Assembly (NCBI RefSeq): GCF_041295575.1
Contig: NZ_CP160452.1
Span: 3,224,001 to 3,288,000, forward strand
Source: Sporosarcina pasteurii
GTDB taxonomy: Bacteria > Bacillota > Bacilli > Bacillales_A > Planococcaceae
Length of the DNA stretch: 64,000 nucleotides
Reading direction: 5' to 3'
Below the pieces are notes generated by a model. That model was not told the origin of the DNA. It worked only from the letters and a program-made list of their open reading frames with translations, and ran no database searches. A program made the translations under genes and the position numbers. Positions 54,722-63,388 of this stretch are shown here, piece after piece (positions within the stretch are counted from its first letter, which is position 1; the number at the start of each line of letters is the position of its first letter).

Positions 54722-55168
54722 TTACTCTTCAATCACATGTACTTTTAAAGTTGCTGTCACGTCAGGGTGAAGTTTTATAGGAATATTTGTATAACCTAGT
54801 GAACGAATTGGTTCTGGCAATTCCATACGGCGACGGTCTACCTTAATTCCTTCATTTTTAGAAAGTGTGTCGGCAATTTGTTTTGTAGTAATAGAACCAA
54901 ATAGTCTTCCACCTTCACCGGACTTAGCTTTCATTTCTACAGTAATTTTTTCTACTTTCTCTTTTAATGCTTTTGCTTCTGCCAGTTCAGCAGCTGCATC
55001 TTTCTCTGCTCTCTTTTGTTGACCTTTTAATTTGCTTAAATTCCCCGGTGTTGCTTCAATTGCTAATTTATTTTTTAATAAATAGTTTTGTGCATAGCCT
55101 ACTGGTACTGTTTTAACGTCTCCTTTTGCACCTTGGCCTTTTACATCTTTTAAGAAAATTACTTTCAT
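54722..55168 (-). CDS. rplI: Ribosomal protein bL9
   Basis: This 148-residue protein is L9 of the large subunit. It shows the N-terminal rRNA-binding domain ([21 protein letters not shown], then [12 protein letters not shown]), the long linker helix rich in Lys and Glu, and the C-terminal domain ([12 protein letters not shown]). It lies between gdpP (2-bp gap) and dnaB. Confidence 0.98.
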   Translation of the reverse strand: MKVIFLKDVKGQGAKGDVKTVPVGYAQNYLLKNKLAIEATPGNLSKLKGQQKRAEKDAAAELAEAKALKEKVEKITVEMKAKSGEGGRLFGSITTKQIADTLSKNEGIKVDRRRMELPEPIRSLGYTNIPIKLHPDVTATLKVHVIEE

Positions 55169-55170
55169 TG

Positions 55171-57141
55171 TTACATTCCCCTTTCTTTGTTTTCATTTAC
55201 TACTTCTTTTAAACGTTCAACAGCTTCCTCTACAGAGTCAATCTCTAACTGACAAGCGGCATTCGTCAAATGACCACCGCCACCCAGTTCTTCCATAATG
55301 ACTTGTACATTTAACTCTCCTAAAGAGCGTGCGCTAATTCCTATTTTACCATCTGCGCGAGGTGCCACAACAAAAGAGGCTGTCACACCTTCCATTGTCA
55401 ATAAGATATCAGCCGTTTGTGCAATTAGAACTGAACCATAAGCAATATTATTATTACCTTTTGCAATCGCAAAGCCATTTTCCATTACTTCTACTGTTTC
55501 AATTAGTTTTGCACGTTCAATATACGTATGAATATCTTCTTTTAAGAGACGTTGGACAAGTACTGTATCCGCTCGATTGGTCCTCAGAAAAGACGCTGCT
55601 TCAAAAGTTCTTGAACCTGTTCTAAGTGTAAAGCTTTTTGTATCAACAATAATTCCTGCTAGCAATGCTGTAGATTCAAGCATTGTTAGTTTCTCAGTTT
55701 TAGGTTGGTATTCTAATAACTCTGTTACAAGTTCTGCCGTTGATGAAGCATATGGCTCCATATAAACAAGCATTGTATTATCTATAAACTCTTCTCCGCG
55801 GCGATGATGGTCAATGACAACAATCTTTTCTGCCTTATCGACAATTCTTTCATCTATGACTAAGCTTGGTTTATGTGTATCTACGACAATGACTAAGGAT
55901 TGTTCAGTCATCATTCCCAATGCTACTTCCGGTTCAATAAACTGTTCATACAATTCATCGTCTTCTCGTATTTCTTCCATTAGTTTCGTTACACTGCCGT
56001 CAAGTTCATTATAATTAACGATTACATACCCATCGATATCATTCATTCGTGCCATTTTCCGCACGCCGATAGAAGCGCCTATCGCATCCATATCAGGCAT
56101 TTTATGGCCCATGACAAATACCTTATCGCTATCCCTTATCAAATCTCGTAACGCATGAGAAATGACACGTGCACGGACGCGCGTTCTTTTTTCCGCTGGA
56201 TTCGTTTTCCCACCGTAAAACTTCACTTTTCCATCAAGTTGTTTTATCGCAACCTGATCTCCACCGCGTCCTAAAACTAAGTCCAGACTCGACTGTGCCA
56301 GCTCGCCTAAGTCGATTATAGAAGGTGAACCAGCACCTACACCAATACTCAATGTTAAACCTGTACTATGTTCAGCCGTCGCTTCCCGAATATCGTCAAG
56401 GATTGAAAACCTTGCACTTTCTATCCTTGCTAAGGCAACTTCATTAAAGACGGCTAAAAATCGATCCGAATCAATTCTTTTTACATAAATACCGTTTTCT
56501 TTTCCCCATTTACTAACGAGAGACGTTACTAGAGAGTTCAATTGACTTCTCTTTTGGTCATCCATCGCTTGAGATAATTCATCGTAATTATCGACAAGAA
56601 TGATTCCTAGTACAGTTTTATCTGCTTCATACAAATTTTCAATTGCCACTCTTTCAGTGACATTATACAAGTAAATCAATTTTTCTTCTTTATTATAAAA
56701 AACTTCATAAGACGCTTCTTCGACCTTTATAATTGTCGGTTCACTATTTTCACTATGAACAATCGTCTGTAGTTCTTCTGAGATATCAAACAGGTGCTGA
56801 CCGATAAGAGAGTCTAGCGAGAATGTCCTTGTTGAAAAAGGATTTGCCCATTCGACAACTTGATTGTCATTAATCAAAATAATCCCTATAGGTAGTTCCA
56901 GTAACGCTTCTTCACCAACTTTTTTAACCCTGTGAGAAAGTGTTTCTATATGCTTTTCGGTGGAATGGTATGTGTCGTCTTCGATCTTCCACGTAACGCC
57001 AACAATTATTAAAAACAACGTCGAGAAAATAAGTCCTAACCAAAAATTATTTAAGAATAAAAGCACGGCTGCAATGATGCCGAGTAGTGACAATCCTATT
57101 AATGGATAACGAATCGCTCTTTTTCTAAAAAAAGTATTCAC
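55171..57141 (-). CDS. gdpP: Cyclic-di-AMP phosphodiesterase GdpP (YybT)
   Basis: GdpP hydrolyses c-di-AMP and so affects osmotic balance and beta-lactam tolerance. The roughly 656-residue protein has two N-terminal helices, a PAS-like heme-binding domain, a degenerate GGDEF domain ([17 protein letters not shown] region, no GGDEF motif) and DHH/DHHA1 domains with [22 protein letters not shown] and [15 protein letters not shown] 57141 has AAGGAG nine bases upstream. It overlaps nothing but lies 13 bp behind yybS. Confidence 0.95.
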   Translation of the reverse strand: MNTFFRKRAIRYPLIGLSLLGIIAAVLLFLNNFWLGLIFSTLFLIIVGVTWKIEDDTYHSTEKHIETLSHRVKKVGEEALLELPIGIILINDNQVVEWANPFSTRTFSLDSLIGQHLFDISEELQTIVHSENSEPTIIKVEEASYEVFYNKEEKLIYLYNVTERVAIENLYEADKTVLGIILVDNYDELSQAMDDQKRSQLNSLVTSLVSKWGKENGIYVKRIDSDRFLAVFNEVALARIESARFSILDDIREATAEHSTGLTLSIGVGAGSPSIIDLGELAQSSLDLVLGRGGDQVAIKQLDGKVKFYGGKTNPAEKRTRVRARVISHALRDLIRDSDKVFVMGHKMPDMDAIGASIGVRKMARMNDIDGYVIVNYNELDGSVTKLMEEIREDDELYEQFIEPEVALGMMTEQSLVIVVDTHKPSLVIDERIVDKAEKIVVIDHHRRGEEFIDNTMLVYMEPYASSTAELVTELLEYQPKTEKLTMLESTALLAGIIVDTKSFTLRTGSRTFEAASFLRTNRADTVLVQRLLKEDIHTYIERAKLIETVEVMENGFAIAKGNNNIAYGSVLIAQTADILLTMEGVTASFVVAPRADGKIGISARSLGELNVQVIMEELGGGGHLTNAACQLEIDSVEEAVERLKEVVNENKERGM

Positions 57142-57154
57142 GGTCGACATCTCC

Positions 57155-58093
57155 TTATCTCGATTTGTTTTTTCCAACCCATGCCCGTATATTTATTCCG
57201 GTATCAAGAATTCCGAGAATAACTGTTAGTGGACTAAATAAGATTGCAATAATAGTTGACAGGACAGTCACCCATTTTGATAACTTCCTTTCGTTCATCA
57301 AATGATGAATAAAAGAAATCCCCTGGATTAAAAATAAAAATCTTAAGATAAATGATGCATTTACAAAAGTCATTTCTGATGTTGACCCTTGTTCGATTGT
57401 CATAAAAATTGGTAAGAGCACCACTATCATATAGACCCATACCGTTAGAACGGGTAATTTCATTAATCGAAATGGCGGGAACTTAGGTACCTCATGCCCG
57501 AGGCGTTTGACGATTGGTAAATTAATCAAAATAACGATCAGTGCAAAAGCAAATGAAGAAAGTATGAAAGCTGAAGGAATCGCCATCAATGTATATTGAA
57601 TGGTTTCATTCATTTGCTTAACTATTTCTTCTGGTACATCTCCAATCCCTTGTAAAAAGGTAATTGCTTGATCTTGAGATTCCTGTATAGCTTTACCTAA
57701 TTCATCAATCATGTTAATGCCAAATAAAATGACTGATACTAAATACAAAATAATCGTTGCGATTAAAAATGTAAGGCCGGCCGCCATAAATATATAGAGT
57801 TTTGACTTTTGGCTGCGAATTGTTTCTCCAATCACGAACCCCAACGCACCAAACACGAAAGCGATAGGGAGTAAAAATAATCCGCCGATTAGAGACAGAA
57901 TGATACCTGCAATCGTTACAAATATTGAAGCAGCTCGGTCGTAACGTAATCTATAAAGAATGATTGGTAGTGGGATAAAAAGCATGATAATTGTTCCGAG
58001 GAGCGGTACGTAAGCTGCGATAGCGACCATAATAATAAATATGGCTATCATCATTGCTCCATAGGTAATTTTCCTTGCATTGTCTTGCATCAT
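57155..58093 (-). CDS. yybS: YybS-family membrane protein (DUF2232)
   Basis: This polytopic protein of about 312 residues has about eight helices (AMMIAIFIIMVAIAAYVPLL, then RYDRAASIFVTIAGIIL) and is typical of DUF2232/YybS, which is always found ahead of gdpP-rplI-dnaB. A substrate-specific component of an ECF-type transporter has been suggested for the family by fold only. ATG 58093 has GGAGG seven bases upstream. Confidence 0.9.
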   Translation of the reverse strand: MMQDNARKITYGAMMIAIFIIMVAIAAYVPLLGTIIMLFIPLPIILYRLRYDRAASIFVTIAGIILSLIGGLFLLPIAFVFGALGFVIGETIRSQKSKLYIFMAAGLTFLIATIILYLVSVILFGINMIDELGKAIQESQDQAITFLQGIGDVPEEIVKQMNETIQYTLMAIPSAFILSSFAFALIVILINLPIVKRLGHEVPKFPPFRLMKLPVLTVWVYMIVVLLPIFMTIEQGSTSEMTFVNASFILRFLFLIQGISFIHHLMNERKLSKWVTVLSTIIAILFSPLTVILGILDTGINIRAWVGKNKSR

Positions 58094-58255
58094 TAAATTT
58101 CCTCCAATAGTTCGCTCCATTCACGTATTTATATTCTTATTAACCAAAGAAGTTTTCGTCATGGCACTTACTAATTACAATAAGTACTTGACCTCCACAT
58201 GTTCGCTGCTTAAATAAGAAAAACAGTCTTTGAATAAAGTTAAGTTGTATCTTTC

Positions 58256-58285
58256 ATTATATCATGATTATTACTTAGAAACCAA
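58256..58285 (-). promoter_or_regulatory. Candidate promoter of the yybS-gdpP-rplI-dnaB operon
   Basis: On the minus strand TGATATAAT is an extended -10 box (TATAAT at 58261-58256). TTGGTT lies 18 bp upstream as a weak -35. About 160 bp separate it from the yybS start. The rest of 58094-58406 has only a hairpin (GGAGTA / TACTCC near 58329-58380), which followed by T6 on the minus strand may be a second terminator for rpsR. Confidence 0.55.
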
Positions 58286-58406
58286 AGGCGGACATGTATT
58301 CTTTAAGTTTGGGTAATGGCAAAAAACGGAGTACTATCCTTCTTCATGCCAGGTATAGACTAGATTAGAGAATATACTCCCTAATTGCCTCATTGAAATT
58401 AAATAT

Positions 58407-58453
58407 AAAAAAGACGACTCTGATCACTGCTATTCGCAGTATCAAAGTCGTCT
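58407..58453 (-). terminator. Terminator of the rpsF-ssb-rpsR operon
   Basis: Stem AGACGACT...GAT / ATC...AGTCGTCT with an inner ACTGC / GCAGT pairing and T6 on the minus strand, 12 bp past the rpsR stop. Confidence 0.92.
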
Positions 58454-58464
58454 GTAGTGTTTGA

Positions 58465-58701
58465 TTATCTTTCTTCTGAACTAAACGGAAGAAGTGCCAT
58501 CATACGTGCACGTTTAATCGCAACTGTTAGCTTACGCTGATATTTTGCACTTGTACCAGTTACACGACGAGGTAAGATTTTTCCACGCTCAGAAACGAAC
58601 TTTCTAAGTAGGTCTGTATCTTTATAATCGATATGTGTAATGTTGTTAGAGTTGAAATAACAAACTTTACGGCGTCTGCGGCCTCCACGGCGTTGTCCCA
58701 T
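58465..58701 (-). CDS. rpsR: Ribosomal protein bS18
   Basis: This 78-residue protein is S18 of the small subunit: a basic N-terminus ([16 protein letters not shown]), then [23 protein letters not shown] and [26 protein letters not shown]. It binds S6 as a pair. It is the third gene of the rpsF-ssb-rpsR operon. The N-terminal Cys (KVCYF) suggests a zinc-independent or minimal form, as is common in Bacillales. Confidence 0.98.
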   Translation of the reverse strand: MGQRRGGRRRRKVCYFNSNNITHIDYKDTDLLRKFVSERGKILPRRVTGTSAKYQRKLTVAIKRARMMALLPFSSEER

Positions 58702-58737
58702 AATTCTTTACCCCCTTCACTTAAATGGTTATCCATC

Positions 58738-59271
58738 TTAAAACGGTAAGTCGTCATCCGAAACTTCTATCGGACCACCGCTAGTTGAAAATGGATCGTC
58801 GTTCATATTTGTATAGTTTTGCTGATTCGGTTGTTGATTCGATTGGTAACTAGGTTGTTGTTGGTAAGGGCCCTGAGATGGAGCTCCTTGAGATGGGGCA
58901 CCTTGGTTTTGATAACCCCCAAACCCACCGCCGCCTCTTTCAGCGTTTGCGTTACGTGGTTCAAGGAATTGTACACTGTCTGCTACAACTTCCGTCATAA
59001 AGACACGGTTACCGTCTTTGCCTTCGAAGTTACTCGTCTGAATACGACCTTCGATGCCGGCAAGACTCCCTTTTCTTAAAAAGTTCGCTGTATTTTCAGC
59101 TTGTTTTCTCCAAGTTACACAGTTAACAAAATCTGCTTCACGTTGACCTTGTTGGTTCGTAAACGTTCTATTAACAGCAAGTGTAAAGCGTGTTACCGCT
59201 ATTCCACCTTGTGTATACTTAAGCTCAGGATCCTTAGTTAAACGTCCAACTAAAACGACACGATTAATCAT
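58738..59271 (-). CDS. ssb: Single-stranded DNA-binding protein
   Basis: SSB coats single-stranded DNA and recruits replication and repair partners. The 177-residue protein has the OB fold ([54 protein letters not shown]), a Gly/Pro/Gln/Asn-rich disordered linker and the acidic partner-binding tip DDDLPF. It lies 48 bp behind rpsF and 36 bp ahead of rpsR. Confidence 0.97.
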   Translation of the reverse strand: MINRVVLVGRLTKDPELKYTQGGIAVTRFTLAVNRTFTNQQGQREADFVNCVTWRKQAENTANFLRKGSLAGIEGRIQTSNFEGKDGNRVFMTEVVADSVQFLEPRNANAERGGGGFGGYQNQGAPSQGAPSQGPYQQQPSYQSNQQPNQQNYTNMNDDPFSTSGGPIEVSDDDLPF

Positions 59272-59319
59272 CAGAATTCAACCCCCTCATCAATTAGTTT
59301 TAAAGTTTTATCTATTGGC

Positions 59320-59607
59320 TTACGCGTCTAGACGGATAGCCATGTGGCGAATAATGTCTTCGTTAATATTTGCAAGACGGTTAAATTCATTAAGTGCTTG
59401 GTCTCCAGCGTTTAATGTTACTAATTGGTAGTAACCTTCGCGGAAGTCATTGATTTCGTAAGCAAGACGGCGTTTGCCCCACTCTTTCGATTCGATGATT
59501 TCAGCACCATTTTCTGTAAGAATTCCATCAAAACGCTCGATAAGCGCTTTTCTAGCTTCTTCTTCAATTGTTGGTTGTACGACATACATAATTTCGTATT
59601 TTCTCAT
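59320..59607 (-). CDS. rpsF: Ribosomal protein bS6
   Basis: This 95-residue protein is S6 of the small subunit ([19 protein letters not shown], then [22 protein letters not shown] and the C-terminal [12 protein letters not shown]). AAGGAGGTGA lies seven bases upstream. It is the first gene of the operon, behind a leader that contains an S6:S18-type hairpin. Confidence 0.98.
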   Translation of the reverse strand: MRKYEIMYVVQPTIEEEARKALIERFDGILTENGAEIIESKEWGKRRLAYEINDFREGYYQLVTLNAGDQALNEFNRLANINEDIIRHMAIRLDA

Positions 59608-59628
59608 CTTTCGTCACCTCCTTATGGA

Positions 59629-59656
59629 CTTGGGCCAGCTGATAACAGCGGGCAAG
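59629..59656 (-). promoter_or_regulatory. S6:S18-binding leader hairpin of rpsF
   Basis: On the minus strand CTTG-CCC-GCTG-TTAT-CAGC-TGGCC-CAAG folds as a GCTG/CAGC stem over a CC/GG step and an outer CTTG/CAAG stem, with unpaired C residues next to a CCG. It ends 21 bases before the rpsF start. The S6:S18 complex is known to bind an mRNA hairpin with a conserved CCG element and repress the operon. The match was made by eye. Confidence 0.5.
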
Positions 59657-59687
59657 GAGCAAGTAATACTATTACTCACATCAATTT

Positions 59688-59716
59688 ATATTAACACAAA
59701 ACACCTTAAGATACAA
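59688..59716 (-). promoter_or_regulatory. Sigma-A promoter of the rpsF-ssb-rpsR operon
   Basis: On the minus strand TTGTAT (59716-59711) and TAATAT (59693-59688) are separated by 17 bp. Transcription would start near 59681 and include the leader hairpin. Confidence 0.65.
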
Positions 59717-59798
59717 CCTATTCACTTTGCTTATTTTCACCTTTAGCAAATCTTTCTACATTCTTGTAGAATAAGGAAGAGAAAGGAAAGGTGAGTCC

Positions 59799-60395
59799 AT
59801 GGAACAATCCCCTAAACCGAATCATATCGTTGAGTTAGACCTGTCCAGAATCGTTAAGCAAATGTTTTATTTAACCGGATTCTCTTTTTTAATATTGTTT
59901 GTGTTACAAATCGCCATTTATCAGGCGTTCTCTTATACTTTTACATTGCTTACTGTTAGTTTAGATATCATAATATTCTCTGCTAGTTATCTTGTTTTAA
60001 TTATCTTACATGAGTTTTTTCATTTGCTCGGATTTCGTATCTTTTCAAATGTACCTTGGCGAAATATGAAAGTCGGGGTTAACTTAAAGTTAGGGATTGC
60101 CTATGCCACAACACCCCAGTTAATGACAAACCAAGAAATTCGAAAATCTCTATTACTGCCCTTTTGGATGACGGGCGTTTTACCAGCAGTCATCGGACTC
60201 ATTACAGATAGTACTATGTTAATCGCTTTAGCTGCTTTATTAATCGGAGGTGCGGCTGGTGATTTTAGTATGTATAAACAGTTGAAAAAGTTGCCGGATG
60301 ATTGGCTCATCAAAGACCATCCAACAGAGCCGAAACTTTACCTCTTCAATCCTGCGGAACTTCCTAAAATAGAACAACTACAAACAAACCAATAA
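59799..60395 (+). CDS. DUF3267 putative zincin membrane protein
   Basis: This 198-residue protein has about four membrane helices and the motif LIILHEFFHLLGFRIF, an HExxH-type zinc site inside a helix (residues about 71-75), as in DUF3267 family proteins, which are predicted membrane peptidases. The loop WRNMKVGVNLKLGIAYATTP is also typical. The substrate is unknown. AAAGGTG precedes ATG 59799. It is transcribed against the core operons, divergent from rpsF. Confidence 0.82.
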   Translation: MEQSPKPNHIVELDLSRIVKQMFYLTGFSFLILFVLQIAIYQAFSYTFTLLTVSLDIIIFSASYLVLIILHEFFHLLGFRIFSNVPWRNMKVGVNLKLGIAYATTPQLMTNQEIRKSLLLPFWMTGVLPAVIGLITDSTMLIALAALLIGGAAGDFSMYKQLKKLPDDWLIKDHPTEPKLYLFNPAELPKIEQLQTNQ

Positions 60396-60396
60396 G

Positions 60397-60434
60397 AAAA
60401 AGGCTATCCAGTTAAACTACTGAATAGCCTTTTA
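60397..60434. terminator. Bidirectional terminator
   Basis: AAAAGGCTAT (60398-60407) pairs with ATAGCCTTTT (60424-60433), with CAG/CTG inside the loop. It sits two bases past each convergent stop (DUF3267 gene and ychF). Confidence 0.9.
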
Positions 60435-60436
60435 TT

Positions 60437-61537
60437 TTAAACGTTAAAACGGAATAAGATTACGTCCCCATCTTGAACAACGTATTCTTTACCTTCTTGA
60501 CGGACTTTCCCTGCTTCTTTTGCAACAGTCATGGATCCCGCTTCCACTAAATCATCATATGAAACTGTTTCAGCGCGAATAAATCCTCTCTCAAAATCCG
60601 TATGAATAATTCCAGCACATTGCGGTGCCTTCATTCCTTTTTTAAATGTCCATGCACGAACTTCTTGCACACCTGCCGTAAAGTAAGTTGCATAGCCGAG
60701 TAATGAGTAAGTAGCACGAATAAGTAAATCTAATCCAGCTTCTTGAATCCCAAGTTCTTCAAGGAACATTGCTTTATCCTCGTCATCCAACTCAGCCATT
60801 TCTTCTTCAATCTTCGCACAAACAACGATTACCTCGGCATTATCCGTTTTCGCAAACTCACGAACGGCATTCACGTACTCATTATCATCAGTATTTGTAA
60901 TACTATCTTCATCTACGTTTGCTACGTATAACATCGGTTTAATCGTTAGCAAGTTCATGCCTTTAATCAGTGCATATTCATCTTCAGACAACTCTACAGA
61001 ACGTGCAGGTTGTTCATTTTCAAATGCTTCTTTTAGTTTTAGTAAAACAGGTTCTTCAACCATTGCCTCTTTATCTTTTTGTTTCGCCATTTTAGAGACA
61101 CGCTCTAAACGACGATCGACACTTTCCATATCTGCAAGAATCAATTCTAAGTTAATCACTTCAATGTCATGAATTGGATTTACGTTTCCTGAAACGTGCG
61201 TAATGTTTTCATCGGCAAAACAACGAACGACTTGACAAATTGCATCTACTTCACGAATATGCGAGAGAAATTTATTCCCAAGTCCTTCCCCTTTACTTGC
61301 ACCTTCAACAATTCCTGCAATATCAGTGAATTCAAAAGCAGTTGGTACCGTTTTTTTCGGTGTAACAAGTTCAGTTAATTTCTCTAGTCTTGCGTCTGGT
61401 ACCTCTACAATACCTACGTTTGGATCAATCGTACAAAACGGATAGTTCGCCGCCTCCGCGCCCGCCTTTGTAATTGCATTAAATAACGTTGACTTTCCAA
61501 CGTTCGGAAGTCCAACAATCCCTGCTGTTAAGGACAT
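60437..61537 (-). CDS. ychF: Redox-regulated ATPase/GTPase YchF
   Basis: YchF (OLA1; YyaF in B. subtilis) is a ribosome-associated Obg-related P-loop NTPase that prefers ATP. The 366-residue protein has the P-loop GLPNVGKSTLFNAIT, DIAGIVEGASKGEGLGNKFL (G3 region), NVDED at the altered G4 position (no NKxD, which explains ATP preference) and a C-terminal TGS-like domain (WTFKKGMKAPQCAGIIHTDFERGFIRAE). ATG 61537 is preferred to GTG 61546. Confidence 0.97.
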   Translation of the reverse strand: MSLTAGIVGLPNVGKSTLFNAITKAGAEAANYPFCTIDPNVGIVEVPDARLEKLTELVTPKKTVPTAFEFTDIAGIVEGASKGEGLGNKFLSHIREVDAICQVVRCFADENITHVSGNVNPIHDIEVINLELILADMESVDRRLERVSKMAKQKDKEAMVEEPVLLKLKEAFENEQPARSVELSEDEYALIKGMNLLTIKPMLYVANVDEDSITNTDDNEYVNAVREFAKTDNAEVIVVCAKIEEEMAELDDEDKAMFLEELGIQEAGLDLLIRATYSLLGYATYFTAGVQEVRAWTFKKGMKAPQCAGIIHTDFERGFIRAETVSYDDLVEAGSMTVAKEAGKVRQEGKEYVVQDGDVILFRFNV

Positions 61538-61638
61538 ATATTCCACTACCTTTCATCTATATCAATCGCTATTTCATAAAAGTTCAAGTACTTTCAACTC
61601 TTCTATTATAAGGATAACAAGATAAAATGTCTATTTCC

Positions 61639-61836
61639 CTATTCAGTATCTGCTTTTACCGTCACTTTTTTCATCTTTTTTGCAAATTCATTCCGAGGAA
61701 GCATCACACTATGCGCGCATCCTTCACATTTTATTCGGATATCTGCCCCCATTCGGATAATTTTCCAAGAGTTCGTTCCGCAAGGATGTGGTTTCTTCAT
61801 TTCAACGATATCGTTTAAACCAAACTCTTTTGCCAT
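61639..61836 (-). CDS. yyzM: DUF951 family protein YyzM
   Basis: This 65-residue protein begins MAKEFGLNDIVEMKKPHPCG and has the zinc-ribbon-like pattern HPCG...CEGCAHSVMLPR of DUF951 (B. subtilis YyzM). Function unknown. ATG 61836 has AAAGGAG nine bases upstream and follows the mscS stop directly (1 bp gap), so the two are co-transcribed. Confidence 0.92.
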   Translation of the reverse strand: MAKEFGLNDIVEMKKPHPCGTNSWKIIRMGADIRIKCEGCAHSVMLPRNEFAKKMKKVTVKADTE

Positions 61837-61837
61837 T

Positions 61838-62704
61838 TTAATTAGCTCCTTTCTGTTCACTAATGTGAACCATTTTCGGATAAGGAATTTCAATACCATT
61901 TTTATCTAAAAACAGTTTTAAGTCCTTCCTAAATTTTCGACTAAATGCCCATTGCATCACAGGAACGGTTTCTGCAGTTACCCGGAATACAATTTCCGAC
62001 GCCGTCAAATCTTGCACACCTATTAGCGTAGGTTCAGAAACCAATTCCTCATATTCATCGGACAAATTCGCTATAAATTCTCGGATTAGCATTTCCGCCT
62101 TTTGGATATCCGTTTCATAAGCAATCCTAATATCCATAATGGCTAATCCATTATTAATTGAGTAGTTGACAACTTCCGTAATACTACCATTGGGGATAAT
62201 ATAGACTTCTCCCCCGTAAGCCGCTATTTTGGTCGTGCGAAGGCCGATTTCTTTTACCGTTCCTAAAGCTTGCCCGATTTGCACATAGTCGCCTACCGAA
62301 AATTGATCTTCGAAAATAATAAAAAAACCCGATATTATATCTTTCACTAAACTTTGTGCCCCGAATCCTACCGCTAAACCAAGAACCCCAGCGCTTGCAA
62401 GAATACCACTTACGTTAACATTGAACTCCGTCAAAACTGATAGAATGGCCGAGAAGTAAACAACGTAGGTCAACGAATTTTCAAGTAGCTTCAATAAGGT
62501 TTGTTCTCGTCTTTCAGATGGACGTATTTTAGTCTTTATTTGAAACGTAAACATCTTTCGAATAATTGCTTTTCCTACTCTAATGACGATGACCGCTATT
62601 AAAATAATAAAGATGATTTTCAATATACGCGTCCCAAGCAATATCCAATTGTCTTGATTTAATATAATCTCCTCAATCTTATTCGCTGCTTTTGAATAAT
62701 CCAT
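61838..62704 (-). CDS. MscS-family mechanosensitive channel
   Basis: This 288-residue small-conductance mechanosensitive channel protein opens under hypo-osmotic stress. There are three helices (residues about 24-42, 68-90 and 94-115), the pore-lining helix with the Gly/Ala pattern ILASAGVLGLAVGFGAQSLVKDIISGFFIIFEDQ, then the beta domain (FSVGDYVQIGQALGTVKEIGLRTTKI) and the C-terminal cytoplasmic cage. The same position next to yyzM and ychF is common in Firmicutes. Confidence 0.93.
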   Translation of the reverse strand: MDYSKAANKIEEIILNQDNWILLGTRILKIIFIILIAVIVIRVGKAIIRKMFTFQIKTKIRPSERREQTLLKLLENSLTYVVYFSAILSVLTEFNVNVSGILASAGVLGLAVGFGAQSLVKDIISGFFIIFEDQFSVGDYVQIGQALGTVKEIGLRTTKIAAYGGEVYIIPNGSITEVVNYSINNGLAIMDIRIAYETDIQKAEMLIREFIANLSDEYEELVSEPTLIGVQDLTASEIVFRVTAETVPVMQWAFSRKFRKDLKLFLDKNGIEIPYPKMVHISEQKGAN

Positions 62705-62776
62705 TCTCCCCCTCCTAGCGTATAACTATCTGAAAACTTACATATACTAACTATAAAAATGAAATGGAGTTTTCAT

Positions 62777-63388
62777 ATGCGAGCTATCATTCATAATACA
62801 ACTACCAACTTTCGTATCCACTATAAAGAGACAGGTGTCGTTTGGAAATTAAGTAATGTATTCCTCCAATCTATCCCTTTCCAATATGAAAACATAGTCT
62901 TTCTTTGTATTGGAACAGATCGCTCTACTGGAGATGCACTCGGACCACTCACTGGTTCACATTTATCCGAACTAAAGACTTTCCCATTTCCCGTTATCGG
63001 AACACTAGAAACACCGTTACATGCGCTTAACTTAGAACAACAAATAGAAGAACTTCAAAATAACAATCCAGAAGCATTTATTGTTGCGATCGATGCATGT
63101 TTAGGGAAAGGTACTTCCATTGGACAATTCCTATTTCAGCATGAACCACTGAAACCTGGACAAGCAGTAGGTAAAACGCTTCCTCTTGTTGGCGATGTAT
63201 CCATTAAAGGCGTTGTCAATGTAGCTGGCTTCATGGAACATAGCGTATTACAAAGTACCCGACTCCATTTACCTTATGAAATGAGTCGTATTCTCTCTCG
63301 TGCCCTACAGCTTGCGTATAGCCGTTACCAATCAAAGAAAATATACAATGGTAACAATCATACCTACTACCAAGATACCGGGAACTAA
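62777..63388 (+). CDS. yyaC: Spore protease family protein YyaC
   Basis: YyaC (DUF1256, related to the germination protease Gpr fold) is a sporulation-associated protein in Bacillales. The 203-residue protein has IVFLCIGTDRSTGDALGPLTG, VIGTLETPLHALNL, the VAIDACLGKGTSIG motif and VGDVSIKGVVNVAGFMEHSVLQSTRL. ATG 62777 has GGAG seven bases upstream. Its last 57 bp overlap the end of the convergent DUF554 gene, with no terminator between. Confidence 0.93.
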   Translation: MRAIIHNTTTNFRIHYKETGVVWKLSNVFLQSIPFQYENIVFLCIGTDRSTGDALGPLTGSHLSELKTFPFPVIGTLETPLHALNLEQQIEELQNNNPEAFIVAIDACLGKGTSIGQFLFQHEPLKPGQAVGKTLPLVGDVSIKGVVNVAGFMEHSVLQSTRLHLPYEMSRILSRALQLAYSRYQSKKIYNGNNHTYYQDTGN

